This document shows, in pieces, positions 1 through 12,164 of a DNA stretch of 64,000 nucleotides. Position 1 is the stretch's first letter. The number at the start of each line of letters is the position of its first letter. Source of the stretch: Neckera pumila (Eukaryota > Streptophyta > Bryopsida > Hypnales > Neckeraceae); contig OZ018414.1 in NCBI GenBank assembly GCA_963969595.1, positions 17,095,660-17,159,659 on the forward strand, read 5' to 3'. A program made the translations under genes and the position numbers. The notes beneath the pieces were generated by a model, which made no database searches, was not told where the DNA came from, and was given only the letters and a program-made list of their open reading frames with translations.

Positions 1-143
1 CCTGAAACACGAAGAAACCGAAGCAAAGCGGTTGAATGTAGTCTTGTAAGCAAGGGACGATTGCCAGCATGAATACCACGTCACATGTTCTCAACCCAAG
101 CTCAAAGAGATTAAGTCAAGAAATCAGAATAAATTGTACTTAC

Positions 144-238
144 CTTCGATTGTTAGGATCCATGATGAGTACTCTTCCAAATCACTCTCGGAATAAACCC
201 ACGTTCTAATTGATCCGTCCAATTCGATTTCCTGACCA
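144..238 (-). CDS. Putative internal exon of an unrecognised minus-strand gene (partial)
   Basis: On the minus strand a 95-base open segment lies between a good acceptor (ending CTGCAG just above 238) and a consensus donor (GTAAGT at 143-138). In its one open frame it reads GQEIELDGSIRTWVYSES and continues to about WILTIE, an acidic, tryptophan-containing peptide with no motif I recognise. The gene would continue below position 1, outside the window. A second exon-like segment at 2132-2253 is on the same strand, but the phases do not join directly, so at least one more exon would be needed if they belong together. Exon status rests only on splice sites and open frame; function unknown. Confidence 0.4.
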
Positions 239-1154
239 CTGCAGCATGCACACAAATAATGACCATGATAAAGACGCGCTACCAATCTCTGCACAAACCT
301 AGAAGTTTTTTGCTATTGTAAATTCAGAAATGAACACTCTCGAAGTCAATAATACTGCTAAGCAAGCCATGACTCAAGGCTGAATGAATCACTCACTCAA
401 TATATAAGTTAACAATAACTTATACTCAGAAACTGCTAGAAGTATATTTAGGCATGACCGTAGTCAATGCTCAAAAGATAAGGAACAAGCTGCCTGCGCA
501 GATAATTGCAAGCCTGTAAAAGATTTCATGTGCATGCTAGGCCTTCGTGTGAAGATCTTGGGGCCCTCTCGTTGCCGACTACCTCACTAAAATGTCTACC
601 GCTACCTATATCTGTTTACTACTAAATACTAATTTGCAACTTTCCTACCTGTACATTACAGTGTCCAATGATGTGTACTACAATCATACCACAAGAAAGT
701 GTGACGTAAGTACTAATCAAGAATTGTTCAAAAACAATCAGAACCAACCAGGACTCTTTTAGAGCAACGCATCAAAGTGCCTAGGCATACAGCACAACAT
801 GACTCTCTTTGATCATCGATATCTAAGTGTACATTAAGAGTTTCAACAGTCGCTTAGGAGCTGGTATGAGTTCGTGAAGCAGTGATATATCAAAAACTGA
901 AACGCCTATTCTTTAGATGTGAGCTGTCCCAGAGATATGAGACGTCAGGACTTGAAAGGACGCATAATCTAGAGGTCGAAGCGACTAGTGTGGTTGTCGT
1001 CCTTGTCATGAAGGAGCAGCATCACGCACCAGATCCTGATGCACAATGCATTGAAGAGCCACAACGAAGAAACGAAGGTCAATCAACGCAAAAGGGATTG
1101 ATATATCAGTACGGCAATGAGCTTGAACCACATCTGAACTGCTTCTTCGGAGAA

Positions 1155-1811
1155 ATGAAGCGCACTCGACGGGTAGCGCCGCGGTCGAGGGCGAGAAAGG
1201 CGCCCCTGCGGGGACCAAAGCGACCAAAGCCCGCTGGACAGAAGAAGAGGAAACTTAAGGTGCCCAAGATTCCAAGGAAGCTGCAAGGACCACCTCCGAG
1301 CTATTTTGAACTGTTGCAAGAGGCAGTACAGACGCTAAAAGATATGAGCAGGGGGGCAAGCGTGCCCGAAATCCGACAACATCTGCAGAGAAAGTACAGA
1401 GGAAGCTTTGACAAGGAAAGCAACGACCTTCTTACCACCGCACTGCAACGCCTCGCGGAGCGAGGAAAGGTCATTCGTAAGGAAGGGTTCAGATACAGAT
1501 TCAATGAGCCCAATGACGTCTCCAGATCGACTGATACCTCAGCAGCGTCGTCTTTTACCGGCACCAATGGTTCCGGAGCCAGTCAATCCTGCGCTAGTAG
1601 TGGATACGTTCCCACTGAGTCCGGCGCCACCGCCGCATCGTCTTCATTCTCTGACACCAACCACTCGAAGGAATCCAACGAAGGTGAAGCCCCTGAAGAT
1701 GAAGCACCCGAAAATGTTGATGATGAAGGCAAGAGTAGCACTGGTGATTTATCCAGCTCTGCTCCATCTGCTTCCTCGACTGCATCTCGTGCTTCTTCCA
1801 AACGACGCTGA
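1155..1811 (+). CDS. Linker histone H1/H5-like globular-domain protein
   Basis: A 218-residue protein that probably binds linker DNA or nucleosomes in the nucleus. Residues 1-43 are a very basic tail rich in Arg, Lys and Pro (starting MKRTRRVAPRSRARKAP). Residues about 46-115 fit the H15 winged-helix domain: a PSYFELLQEAV first helix, the SVPEIRQHLQRKY second helix, a third helix LLTTALQRLAERGKV, and a basic wing VIRKEGFRYRF. The C-terminal tail is not the Lys/Ala/Pro-rich tail of canonical H1. It is a Ser/Thr-rich and acidic segment ending SSKRR, so this is better called H1-like or a Myb/H15-type chromatin protein. The open frame extends upstream to 882 without a stop, but that stretch has no H1-like composition and I chose the ATG that opens the basic tail. 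No introns are evident. It lies head-on to the minus-strand PHD gene. Confidence 0.7.
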   Translation: MKRTRRVAPRSRARKAPLRGPKRPKPAGQKKRKLKVPKIPRKLQGPPPSYFELLQEAVQTLKDMSRGASVPEIRQHLQRKYRGSFDKESNDLLTTALQRLAERGKVIRKEGFRYRFNEPNDVSRSTDTSAASSFTGTNGSGASQSCASSGYVPTESGATAASSSFSDTNHSKESNEGEAPEDEAPENVDDEGKSSTGDLSSSAPSASSTASRASSKRR

Positions 1812-2131
1812 GTAGTATCTAATGCAACTATCACTCCACTAGTAATCTTCATCACTCCTTCCCTAATTGTTCTAAGCTTACTGTGTGAGCAAGCATTGAG
1901 TTTGCACAAGCTCCTTCCAATACCAGGGGAAAAAGTCGTCATCATCATTTCTGCAACTTCAGTTTTGCCACCAAAATTTTGAGCTCTTATATATATCTAG
2001 ATTACCAAGGAACACGCAAGTAGACCACAACATTACAAACAAGAATAGATTTTATTCAACAGGTTATGTGTAAGACAAATAGAAAGTGCCTAGAAATGAA
2101 AGTAATTGCAATTGAGGAGCAGATCCCTCAC

Positions 2132-2253
2132 CATGTAGACTAGAAGGAAACCTCTTTGGCAAGGTAAACTCTCCACTGCAACGATTTTGCACCATACATC
2201 TTCATTGGCCCGCCATCCCCCATCAGAAGGTAACCGACAATTGCATTTCACAC
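2132..2253 (-). CDS. Putative internal exon, Cys/Trp-rich peptide
   Basis: Minus-strand segment flanked by an acceptor (ATGTGCAG just above 2253) and a donor (ATG|GTGAGG at 2131-2126). In the single open frame it reads VKCNCRLPSDGGWRANEDVW, then about 20 further residues ending LLVYM. The Cys, Trp and Gly content and the clean splice sites suggest real coding sequence rather than chance. It lies downstream of the terminal exons proposed for the PHD gene, so it is either a further 3' exon of that gene (an isoform) or part of the next minus-strand gene, together with 144-238. I cannot name a domain. Confidence 0.38.
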
Positions 2254-2921
2254 CTGCACATGGGGGTTAGAAAGAACAGAATCTGACCAAACCTAATTTA
2301 TTGGTTTGCCATAAATCCTAACACTCCAGAAAATTGCGCAGATGCTATGTCAACTGGTCAAAATGGCGATGCCTGGGACGGTTTCCATAATCTATTAAGT
2401 CGCGCTGCCTCAACTTCAACTTTGGAGAAGAATCAATTTTGAATATGATTTGCTCTCGAATTCCGACAAAAACACTCCAGACTATATTGCCAGAATAACT
2501 CAATGCAAAGTTATTGGTCCGACAAATCGTGGAACTCAGTATTCATAGTCACGTCTGAGATAGAAATACAGTTTTAGTCAAACCAAAGGCAATAGCTAGA
2601 ACTGTTGAATTGGTCTGAATTTTATACTGAAAAAAGTTTGATACACCACGCAAACAACAGCAATGGGCTGTTTAGGCTTCTTTGAATGGCAGCAAGAAAG
2701 AAAAAAACTACGATTTACATTGTATGATCTATATCCTGCGCTTTTCAAAATGTGTTTTCAACTGGAAATGAGAAAACTGAATTGCTATTATACACTAAAA
2801 AAATGAGATGGTATCGCTTCTTCAGACAGAAAGCGACCACTCGAGCAGACACTACTAAGTTCCATACCAGACTTCCACGGTTACTGGCACAGAGGGCAGC
2901 CCCTAGTTCGAAAATTGAACA

Positions 2922-3008
2922 TCACTGTTGTCTGAGCTGGTGAAGCCAGAGGTAGTCGATGAGAGCTCTGACCGCATTCATCTTGACTGCCATCAATACT
3001 ATGTCATC
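2922..3008 (-). CDS. Possible alternative terminal exon of the PHD-finger gene
   Basis: Minus-strand segment that follows a consensus acceptor (GGTTGCAG) and encodes 28 residues, starting DDIVLMAVKMNAVRALIDYL and ending LRQQ-stop. It is in phase 0 with the donor at 3803/3802 of the PHD exon, so it could replace the 3445-3612 exon as an alternative C-terminus. The peptide is strongly helical. Evidence is splice phase and reading frame only. Confidence 0.33.
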   Translation of the reverse strand, partial: DDIVLMAVKMNAVRALIDYLWLHQLRQQ

Positions 3009-3444
3009 CTGCAACCATGCACATAAATAGAGATGCGAACATAACTTTGTTACTGATCAGCTTGAGACCAAAGAATGTAGTCTAAGAAATCAATCTTCAA
3101 CATGAATAAAATTCCAAAAACAATCATCATACACCTGAAATTTGACAATGAGCATCCTGACACTCATAAAAAGGAGCTGCATGCTGTCTAAGAAACTACC
3201 GCCTCCTTAAAAAGGCACTGACTTGCATCGACAAGCGGAAAAATCGTATCCAGAACAGCAGGACTACTAATTTTTGCTCTTTACATTCAGCTCAACTTTG
3301 CAAGAGTATATTATACCAGCCAGTCCCAAAATTGCTCATACGAACATTGAACATCCATCTGTCTCCATTGTGCTATTGAACTGTTTGAGTTTTTTAAGCT
3401 GATTTCTGCCATGCTCTCACCAACGTTGACTTGATAGGTGGATC

Positions 3445-6400
3445 TTAGGTTTCTAGTGCCTTTGAAGATGATTCTACATGAGTGTCCTCAGCAGCATGAA
3501 TTGCCGATGATATCTTCAGAGCATCAAATTTTTCTCCATCTTCGGCTGCGCCGGTGTTACGCAGCATGAGCCTGTACTCCGATGCTTTTGTTGACTGGTG
3601 TTCATTAGGACTCTGCATCCATCGTGAAATATGAAATAGCATTAATTCATATCACGGCATAGAGAAAAAGTAGCTTGTCTTTTACATCCTCTCCCTCACA
3701 TAAATTACTCAATAAAGCCCTAAAACATAGCAATCAGTACGTATACATCCATTCTTAAACACGAGCTCTTCACAAAGTATACGGTACCCATTTCAATGAT
3801 ACCTTCAAAATCCACGTTGTTCTAGAACCACGCCTTCCAGGTCCTCGTCGTAGAGGACCATATATGGATTGCTTTGGCCGACCTTCCGACACCGCCTCAC
3901 ATTTTGTACAGTACCAGTCCTGTTCTGGAATATCCGAATGCTTATACATCTTCAAGCAGCGTAAGTGGAACCCAGCTCCACATCCATCACATATTAAGAC
4001 ACTCCTTGTACCATTTAATAGTACCTTACAAGTATCACATGTGATTGGAGAATCTATATATGCACTGGCCGTTTCTGGCAAAGCTTCCATAAAAATTTCC
4101 GGCTTGGACAGATGTATTGCAAGTGCAATCTCCTGGTGTACATGTCGCTCATCATTTGGATGCTGAGTAGCCTTTGATGCACGTATCCGTGCAAGAGGTT
4201 TTAATCCCTTCACAACTCTTTCTCCAGCTCCAGAAGTCGAACCACTTCGAGTAGCTCTTAAGCGAGTGACGGGGTTCTTGGGAGGCCTTCCCCGCGGTCT
4301 AACTGCAGCCGTTGGTATTGTAGGCCTCGCTTTAATCTTTGATCTCGTTCCTGTAGGCGAGAGACTAAAGTAAGCAAATTAAATTCTAGATGTTAACATG
4401 TAAAATGTGGGATTTCTGCCAAAGTTCAGAAGAAGCATTCCCCAAAGTCTCCTAAGTGAATAAGATTCAGAGGTATGAACGTATAAGCACATAGAGAAAA
4501 TGCCCACGAAAGGGAAGTACACGCCCAAATTCATGGATTCACTTTGTAAGACTATCACAAACAGAACAGTCAGAATGATTCATTAGAATGCTAGAACATA
4601 AGAAATAGAGAGATCACTTGCCAGATGCTGGTGCTGCTAAAGCTCTCTTGATGGGAGTTGAAAGATCTTGCACTGGAGTTGGTGTCGATACTAGTGCCGA
4701 GGGAGGCTGCTTTAGACCAAAAGACAAATACATCAGAAAAATTAACTCATCCAATAAGAACTCCTCAACTTATCCCATTTCTGCCTTCTTAAACCAGTTC
4801 TACTATTACCTCTGACATGAACCAGCAGAGCGTACAAATCTCCATACAGCCCATTTGTCATGAGAATATTCCCTCTTAAGACTCCTCAAAATCTATTCGC
4901 GGTTAGTCAAAATTTCAGCTACCACTAGCTGTCGTTCCGGGGTTTCCATTCTCCACACTTTTCTTCTCGTGTAAGTAAGGCACAAGGCAATACATTTGAA
5001 CGCATACAGAAAGTCACAAAAGAGAGCTGGAGTGGCCATATTAAATCCAATATTATTGGCATACAGGCATACACAAAATAGGTCACATCAATTTGTAATT
5101 AAACTTCATACCAGTGGCAAGGAAAACTGTTGAATCAGATATTGCAACGACTGCTTGGACACCAGGTCGTGAGGAGCCATACGTTCCACCAAACCTTCCA
5201 AATTTGTATAAGCTTCGACTGCTAGATGGCACTCTACTGGAGTTGGAGGAGCACCACCTCGGAGGGCTGTCATGCCAACCAAGGCCATTCCTATTTCTGC
5301 AGTCTGCTTCAATATCGTCTCCACTGCCCTGGCTTCTCTCTTCACTTTTTTCGGGGGGGATGGCTCATCAGCTTCCATCCTTTGACATCCAAATTTGTCT
5401 CCACCGAAAGCTATTTCATCTGTTCCCATCCCTAGACCGACGCGACGATGAGGATGATCTTGAGCGACCGAGTCTGACAGCGTCGCTGCAGTTGGAAGTA
5501 GAGTAGGTATTGCCATTTCTACAGTGTGAGATGCCCCTTTACGAAATGAAATCACATCTTCAGGCCAAAATCACTTGGTTTCCATGCCTTACATACATGA
5601 TGGCAGGGTATTTTATCCACTCATTCACGATGACTTCAATCTGCAAACATGTGCGACAACATCAAATACTATGCGACAACACTGTATCCAATTGGCGACA
5701 GCTCTGGAATTGTTCTGACAATTTCCAGATTTCCTTCGATGAATCCTGGAGAACACGCAATTTTCAATTGATCAAATTCAGCTGGCAAACAGGACTTTTT
5801 ACATCTACACACAAGTTCTAGGTTCTTAATCCACCATCCTCGAACAGCATCTGCAAAATCTTGAATGAAAAGAGTGTGTGATAACTCTGCGATCGAGCTA
5901 TGAAGCCTTCCTGCAAAGGCGACGTAACCTTGATTTGCAGTGATCATAATTCCAAGCAGCTAGAATCAATCCTAGCAACGCAGATATTTCCATAATGCAT
6001 TTCAAACTGACGTCTCCATCTTTCTAAGCTCTAAAACTCATCAAATGTGCTGATCACGATAGAAAGCTCTCCAGCATACAGCCCGTACTCAGCAGACTAT
6101 CTAACTGCAATTCGTCCATCCTACAAGTACTCTACAACGTCGCACTCCCTAATCCTTAGTTACTTGAGAACAAAATATTCCCGTCCTCACAATGTTTCGA
6201 GTGCGTTCTTGAGTGTCTTACACCGCATTATTTTCAGTTCCGTCTCTAAAGACTCTGTACTTAAGCAGTGCGAACACATAAAATGATTGAAAAACGTTAA
6301 AATTTTCGCTGAATAAGAAACCAGATAATGAGAATTTCCATTTTCAAGCAACAAAGCCCTAAACGCGATCAAATCGTTCCATCCGTGATCTGGTCTATTC

Positions 6401-6605
6401 ACGGTACTCCAAATTTCCACGGAACACCAAAACTCGTAACGCTGGATCCGAATCCGTTCCATACCCTCAATTCGACACATAAATTCACCATATGATTGTG
6501 AAACTCTGCAGCACAGGACCGTGACTCACACATCCACAGAATTGAGTTGAAGCGACTCAATGCACGCACCTCAAAGTCGATTTGTCTATCGCGAATCGTA
6601 ACCAT
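3445..6605 (-). CDS. PHD-finger and AT-hook chromatin protein, multi-exon
   Basis: Likely a nuclear chromatin reader. The exons I can support on the minus strand run from high to low coordinates. First, a start region from ATG at 6605 (MVTIRDRQIDFE, then a GTGCGT donor or read-through). Next, an exon from about 5969 with acceptor TTCTAG, encoding LLGIMITANQGYVAFAGRLH and a helical WW-containing segment. Then an exon ending at 5112, encoding the part from EDVISFRKG to QQFSLPL. Then 4706-4622, then 4350-3803, then 3612-3445 ending in a stop. The last four join in consistent phase. The intron after 4622 has a GC donor (GCAAGT). Exon 4350-3803 carries an AT-hook (RPRGRPPK) and a full C4HC3 PHD finger: CDTC, CDGC, HLRC and CTKC with a Trp before the last pair, which is the usual fold. 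Between 5640 and 5555 the frame is broken by a stop and the splice pattern is unresolved. The upstream region has an AATTAGGGTTT box near 6750. Confidence 0.72.
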
Positions 6606-7000
6606 TCAAAATCGCCACTTTGAACTCCGCAACTTGGAGAATAATCCAAAGTCTCGGCGCATAGCCACGGTGAATTTCAATCGGTCGAATGCCAAAACAC
6701 CCTTAGAGGAGAGCAAACGCTGAATGCGACGTGAACCTCGAAACCTCAAACCCTAATTCGTAGCGAACTCTGTGTGCTCTCCCACCCAGGTGGCTGTAAA
6801 CTTTAATTTTTCTGTAGACTTTACTTTTACTTTTATCTTTACTTTACTCTATATGGCCAGGATTCAACCATCTACAAAGGCGATGGAAATCGTCGTCGGC
6901 GCAGGGGATGATAACCTGTGGATGACAGCGGGGATGGTTCCCCAAACCCGAAGATACCGGTTTACCCGGTAACCCATTCTCCCGCGCATCGGCCCCTTTG
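6606..7000 (-). promoter_or_regulatory. 5' UTR and promoter region of the PHD gene
   Basis: Directly upstream of the proposed ATG at 6605 on the minus strand lies a stop-containing leader of about 150 bases. It contains AATTAGGGTTTGAGG near 6755-6741, a motif like the plant telo-box (AAACCCTAA on the plus strand), which is common in promoters of housekeeping and translation genes. No clear TATA box was found. The assignment follows from position and the motif. Confidence 0.4.
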
Positions 7001-7934
7001 GCTGTGCATTTGTACTTTGTCCTGTCTTCGTTGTCCTCGCAGCTATCGCCCGCATGCTCCAAGCCCTGCATCGTCATTTTCCTCGTAAGATCAAGCTCCC
7101 GCAATGATCTCGCCGTTCAAGTCATGCACCCGCCCCTGCTAGCTGCGCTCCAAACTCCCGCTCCGAACGTTGCCGCGTGATCAAGCTGAAAACTGTAGCC
7201 GCAGTTGCTGCACGCCATCGTGCTGAAGCTCCAAACTCCCGCATGCTCGGCCCCGCTCAAGCTCCGATCCAGACCTGAGCCACTCCATTACCGCTCTGTT
7301 GCAGCTCCATTTCGCCGCTTTTTTCTCGCCTCAGTTCTCGATCAAGTCAGTCGTCGCTTCATTTCCGGACCATTGCTGCTCCGTGGTCGGCCCAGCTCGC
7401 CACTTGACCGGCTGCTCGTAACACGTAATTGTTCGCTCATACTCTTTGCTGCCTGGGCTTGTTTTTGCAGATTTATACCCTATCTGTACATTTTGCATCC
7501 ACTGCAGATCGATTTGCACTGCAATTGACATGGATCGGACTAGACACGGTGGCAGTGGCTTTGTCGGTAGCTTGATCTAGTCTTCATTGTTTTTCTAATT
7601 CATTTCGTTTTGGGATCAAATCAGCTTATTTCGTTTTGGATCAGCTTATTTCTAGGGTTCAGGGTGCATTGGTTTAGGGTGCTACTTCTGTTCTCATGGA
7701 CAAGACAGGGTTTAAAACGTACTGCACGTTCTGCATCACTGACTACTTGTTGCATACCCTCATTTTGTTTTTTGATTCGTTATCACTTCTTCTAATCTTT
7801 GTTTCTTTCAGTTTTAATTTCCTTCACTCTCTGTTTTGGATCATCGTTGCTTGTTTCTGTTTTCATTTTTATGATTCCCCTTGGGTACAAATGGACAGGG
7901 CAGGGTTTTGTAAGTCAATTCTTCATTTCCTTCC
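7000..7934. other. No supported gene; moderately GC-rich spacer
   Basis: This stretch is richer in G and C than the repeat DNA after it. It contains a duplicated phrase GCTCCAAACTCCCG (about 7138 and 7230). Its open frames overlap each other, have biased composition and show no domain. It could be a noncoding transcript or an old gene 5' region. Nothing can be assigned. Confidence 0.3.
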
Positions 7935-7993
7935 CTGTATTGGAAAGGGTGAAATCAACCCGTCCTTACAGGGTCTCATCCCTTCCAATACAG
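7935..7993. repeat. Small inverted repeat (hairpin)
   Basis: CTGTATTGGAAAGGGTGA at 7935 pairs with TCATCCCTTCCAATACAG ending at 7993, with two mismatches and a 23-base loop. It abuts the piggyBac-type MITE that starts at 8009 and may be part of a larger decayed element. Confidence 0.6.
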
Positions 7994-8008
7994 TGTGAAT
8001 CATCTACT

Positions 8009-8218
8009 TTAACCCTTAAAAGGACGAAGGGGTGACCTTGGAAATCATCCTTTTTCATTACCGTGTGACATCATCTACATTAAAAAATCCAAAAGTATCT
8101 ATTGGAAGTCAAGCTATTGTAGAAAATCTCCCCTTTTCACAACAAATTCTGAGGATGAATGACTGATTCTCTCTCATCCATTGGCGACAAAATGGCCTCC
8201 TTGTCGTTTAAGGGTTAA
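8009..8218. mobile_element. piggyBac-type MITE, 210 bp (TTAA target)
   Basis: The segment starts TTAACCCTTAAAAGGACGA and ends CGTTTAAGGGTTAA. It is therefore flanked by TTAA, the piggyBac target, with terminal inverted repeats beginning CCCTTAAA. That terminus style (TTAA followed by CCCTT) is characteristic of piggyBac-type non-autonomous elements. It has no coding capacity. Relatives occur at 22597-22822, 33045, 44326, 53411-53943 and 54466-55041. Confidence 0.65.
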
Positions 8219-11200
8219 GAAAACCAAAAGCACTCATTTAAAGACAAGTGATTGTAGAAGGCCTCTTTTTTTGCACAAACTCCAAGGATGAACAATTGCA
8301 CTTCTATCTTATATGAAAGTATTCTTTGTCATCCATTGGATACTTAGTGTCCGTGGTGGCATTATAGGGTTAAATGTCTTATTTACAATACATAATACAA
8401 GAACAATATTTTTCTTATATGGAATTTTTTTGAAGCCAATATCCTTAAATTGCTATTGTACTTGCAACATCATTGCATGCAATACTTTATATAAGAATAT
8501 CCATTGCACCAATAGATAGAAACAATCCTTGACAACCATTTTGTTCTCATACAACCATTAGGCGTGAGTATTTCAAATGTCAACTTCTTCTTTTCCTTTA
8601 AATAAATATACTAACAACCACTTGCAACTATTTGAGCATGAATATTTTGAAGTGTCAACTTTGTCTTTTTTTTAAAATAAATCAACAAACCATTAACGAC
8701 CAATGAGTGTGACTTTCTAGTGTCTTGACTTTTTTCCTTTTGAATAAATAAACTAATAAACATTTCTATGACTCACACCATCATTGATGGAAAACCTCTT
8801 ACATAGTAGGCAATGATTTTGTCAAGAATAAACTTGCATTTAATATGTCTCATTACTAGACAACTTTTGTGTTTTTAATGACCAAGGATTTCTTGACTTT
8901 TTAAGAATCAAACTTTGTAATCATCTACAAATGGATAAAAAAACATGGACGAAAGTGACCTGCCAACTTACATGCTACGCATTCAATAATTCAACATAGG
9001 AAAATTTGTCGTAAAGAGACATTGTTGATACCCTTTTTTTATCTTCCATAGCCAATGAGCCCCATTCTTTTCACTTGTCTTGCTTTTCCATGACTTCTTT
9101 TCAAACCAGATGAAACGTTGAATGAGAATGACAATCACCTTCACCTAAAGAATGGAAAAAAGAAAAAGGAACTCCAACCCTTACATAGGAAACAAGTTTG
9201 TTTTGGAATAAGGTATGCGTACCTACTATTGACCCTCATTGTAATTGAACATACTACTATTAAACAATTTTTTTAATAATGGGCCTCATTGACAACTGGA
9301 AGAGGATGCCAACCCCTTGAGCATGCATTTATTTAGACACTGTTTGAAATAAGTTATAAGTTTTCACAGTGAATCTTTAGATGTACTTGAAACCAACACT
9401 AGACTCTTTTTAGATTGTGTACATCTTGTCTAATCAATCAATATCTAAAAAAAATAACTCTTTTTGGTTTAAATATAGGTGTTACAGTTTGGGCTTAGTT
9501 GATTTTAGATGAATGTACTTTAATCAAGCACCATGTTTCTTTTGCCTCCTTCCCCCCATGGAGCAAACTACTTTCAATCACATTGCCCATTGCCATGAAA
9601 TATTGGTTCATTGCAATTGAAATTTACATTGATTATTGCAGAAAAAAATAGAACAAAAAGAAAAATAACCCCAGCCTTAAGTCTTTGAGGCTAGTGTATC
9701 ATAAAATACACATCATTATAATATCCACAAGTTCAAAGATGAATGTTGAACTTCCAAAGAAGTGTTCAAATTCATTCAAAAAATCCACAGAACTCCCCAG
9801 AAATAAGCAAGTTGTCACTTGTGCCTTTCCAACTTGTGAATTGCACTTGTGCAATTTGTCATTTGTACTTTTGAAGTTTTTGAAGAGGAAATTCTTCAAA
9901 ATACCAGTAGAGTCCATTTTCCTATATTGTTTGAACATCATACGTACAATTGCCTTCATAAGTGAAGTGTCTTATCTTCATTCATAGAAGACTTTAAAGA
10001 GTGCATATGTCCCTAGAGTTGTCAACAATCTTGAAACTTGTCACTTTGAATTTCTTTAGCAATTATGCAATATTAAAATCCATTTATTATTTTATTATTT
10101 ATTAAATGAAAGAGTATGTGAATACATTCCCAAAATACTTGAATTTATAATTGAAAAGAGAATTAAAGAAGAGTGAAACTTTTATTTAATAATCATTATA
10201 AATAGATTTCAAAAAAATTAATTGTTATATATTACAATAAGATGTTCAATTCTTATTTTAAAGTTTAAAAATTATACCATAAATTGTGTTAGTTTTCTTA
10301 CATTTGTAATAGACAAATTTCCAAAAGTTTTATTTGCAAGTACTCAAGAATGGAAGGTGTCTAAGTTGTTTGACTTGAAAAAATATTTATACATATTTTT
10401 ATAATGTTAACGTAAAAAAATATATTGTGCAGCAGAAGGTGACTCCCTCCAATGAAATGAAATGATCTAAAAAATATTAAACAATGCATTGCTTTTATGC
10501 CTTTTTATTTTATTTTTAATAATTGAATAGAAAAATAATAAGTGTTGTAGAGTAGAACTCTTGTTGTATGTGACCATATTTGAAGGCTTTGTGTGTAATA
10601 TTTATGATTTAATTTAATTGTTCTCCAGTTCAATTCAAATAATGAATTCTTCATTTGAGGTAAAGTTTCTTTTTAACTTTGTTTAATTCAGTTACAAATA
10701 TTATTTTGGGAATTCTTGATGCATGTATAGTAGGTTCAGTTTTTTTTAATATAATTTGCAATCCTTTACAAGAAGTCAACTTTATAACCCTTTTGTTGTT
10801 GCTGCTGCTTTTAGAAGATTCCAAATATAAATTTGATATTTGATTCAAAATGATAGTAAAATTTTGAATAATTTTTGTTGCAATTAAAAATATATAATTA
10901 GATTTGTTCTAATAAAATGTATTTAATCTAGTCTATCGATAATGATCCCATTGATCATGTTTTCAAGATTTTATTGCAACAATTCAGATAATTTTAGTTT
11001 CATATATGGGGTTTGAACTCCTTACTTAATGGTTGGTAGTGAAAAAACTTAGCACCTTGCTACATCTTGCTTCATATGTGAAATTTATATAGCATGAGGT
11101 GTCTATTAAGGAACTAGTCAACAATACTAGTATATGAGCATAGAAATGCAAGCATATATTAGAAATAAATTTAGCCCTCCAGAGGGTTGTTCCAAAGTGA

Positions 11201-11549
11201 CATGTGAAGCTATTAAAATGTGGGTCTAACATTTGCAAAAGTGGCCAAAGTGAGCAGTCAGCTGGTTTGACTTTTGTGAAAATACTTAGACCAATTGACT
11301 TTAAAATATATCCACAATTATTGTTGTTTTTTGTTTTTTTAAACACACGGACCTTTATATCCGTAGTTTCTTTGTTTTTGTTTTTTAATACATGGACCAT
11401 TGTATCCATAGTTTTTAAAGTAAGAAATGGTGTTTACTTGACAATTGTTTCAATTAAGTCAAATTAAATCCAATCAAGCCACAAAATTTGACTTCATTGG
11501 AATTAATATGGCTTATTTGAAACTTAATTTGTTTCAATTTAATCAATTT
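8219..11549. other. AT-rich intergenic DNA without a supported gene
   Basis: Low-complexity, AT-rich sequence with short open frames only. The frame at 9685-9987 is open on both strands, has ordinary AT-rich composition and no motif. No RNA gene or intact mobile element was recognised. Confidence 0.5.
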
Positions 11550-11664
11550 GTGAGTTTCAACATGAAAAGAGGAGCTCTTTATAGAATTGGGGTAGTGGTT
11601 GGGTTGTAAACCCTACCACTATCTCACTTCCATAAAGAGCTCCTCTTCTCATCTTGTAACTCAC
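11550..11664. repeat. Long stem-loop, miRNA-precursor-like or MITE relic
   Basis: A 115-base imperfect inverted repeat. The left arm, from GTGAGTTTCAACATGAAAAG at 11550, pairs through AGAGGAGCTCTTTAT with the right arm ending GTAACTCAC at 11664. Roughly 50 bases per arm pair with a few mismatches, and the loop lies around GGGTTGTAAACCC. Length and structure fit either a plant microRNA precursor or a small fold-back element; no sequence match to a known microRNA is claimed. Confidence 0.5.
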
Positions 11665-11780
11665 CAAATGTCAGTGAAGTTAATCCTTCACATTGCCACA
11701 GAAAAAAATTTGGAAGTTGATGGTAATTTGATTATTTTTTGAACATTTGTGGACAATTTGGTGGTTATACAAGGTGCATC

Positions 11781-11858
11781 CAAATACAAAGTGTCAAAAA
11801 ATCGGGGTTAAGGTGCATTAGAGTACCTTAACCTTAGTTTTTTAATACTTTGTATTTG
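11781..11858. repeat. Second stem-loop, 78 bases
   Basis: CAAATACAAAGTGTCAAAAA at 11781 pairs with the arm ending TTAATACTTTGTATTTG at 11858. GGTTAAGGT and ACCTTAACC close the stem around a loop of about 10 bases. It sits 117 bases after the previous hairpin. Probably a MITE remnant. Confidence 0.5.
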
Positions 11859-12164
11859 TATTTTAAACCACTATCGACCATTTGACATCACCACTTCAAA
11901 TGAGCGGATATAGGAATAAAAAAAATTGTAAGCAAAAAAACACTAATCTGCGGGGTCCTCAAAGGGCTCTAGAGCAACCCTCCAGAGGCCCTGTTTTTCC
12001 TCTAATGTGAGCCTTGAGTCTAGGTATAGGTAGAAACCCTACAACCATTAAAGGTGCTTATAAAATAAATATCTTGAATATAGGTATTCATGAGTTACTA
12101 AATTAGAAGTAGTAATAAAACTTAAAAAATTAGATATTAAACAATAATGAATTCTTCCGCTATA

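Noticed and set aside
1006..1948. Minus-strand and second-frame plus-strand frames over the H1-like gene
   Set aside because: Shadows of the H15-domain frame; no motif of their own.
7205..7528. 107-codon frame in the GC-richer spacer
   Set aside because: Repetitive phrases, no domain, no splice or start support.
9685..9987. Overlapping sense and antisense frames of about 100 codons
   Set aside because: AT-rich, no conserved motif, both strands open; chance.
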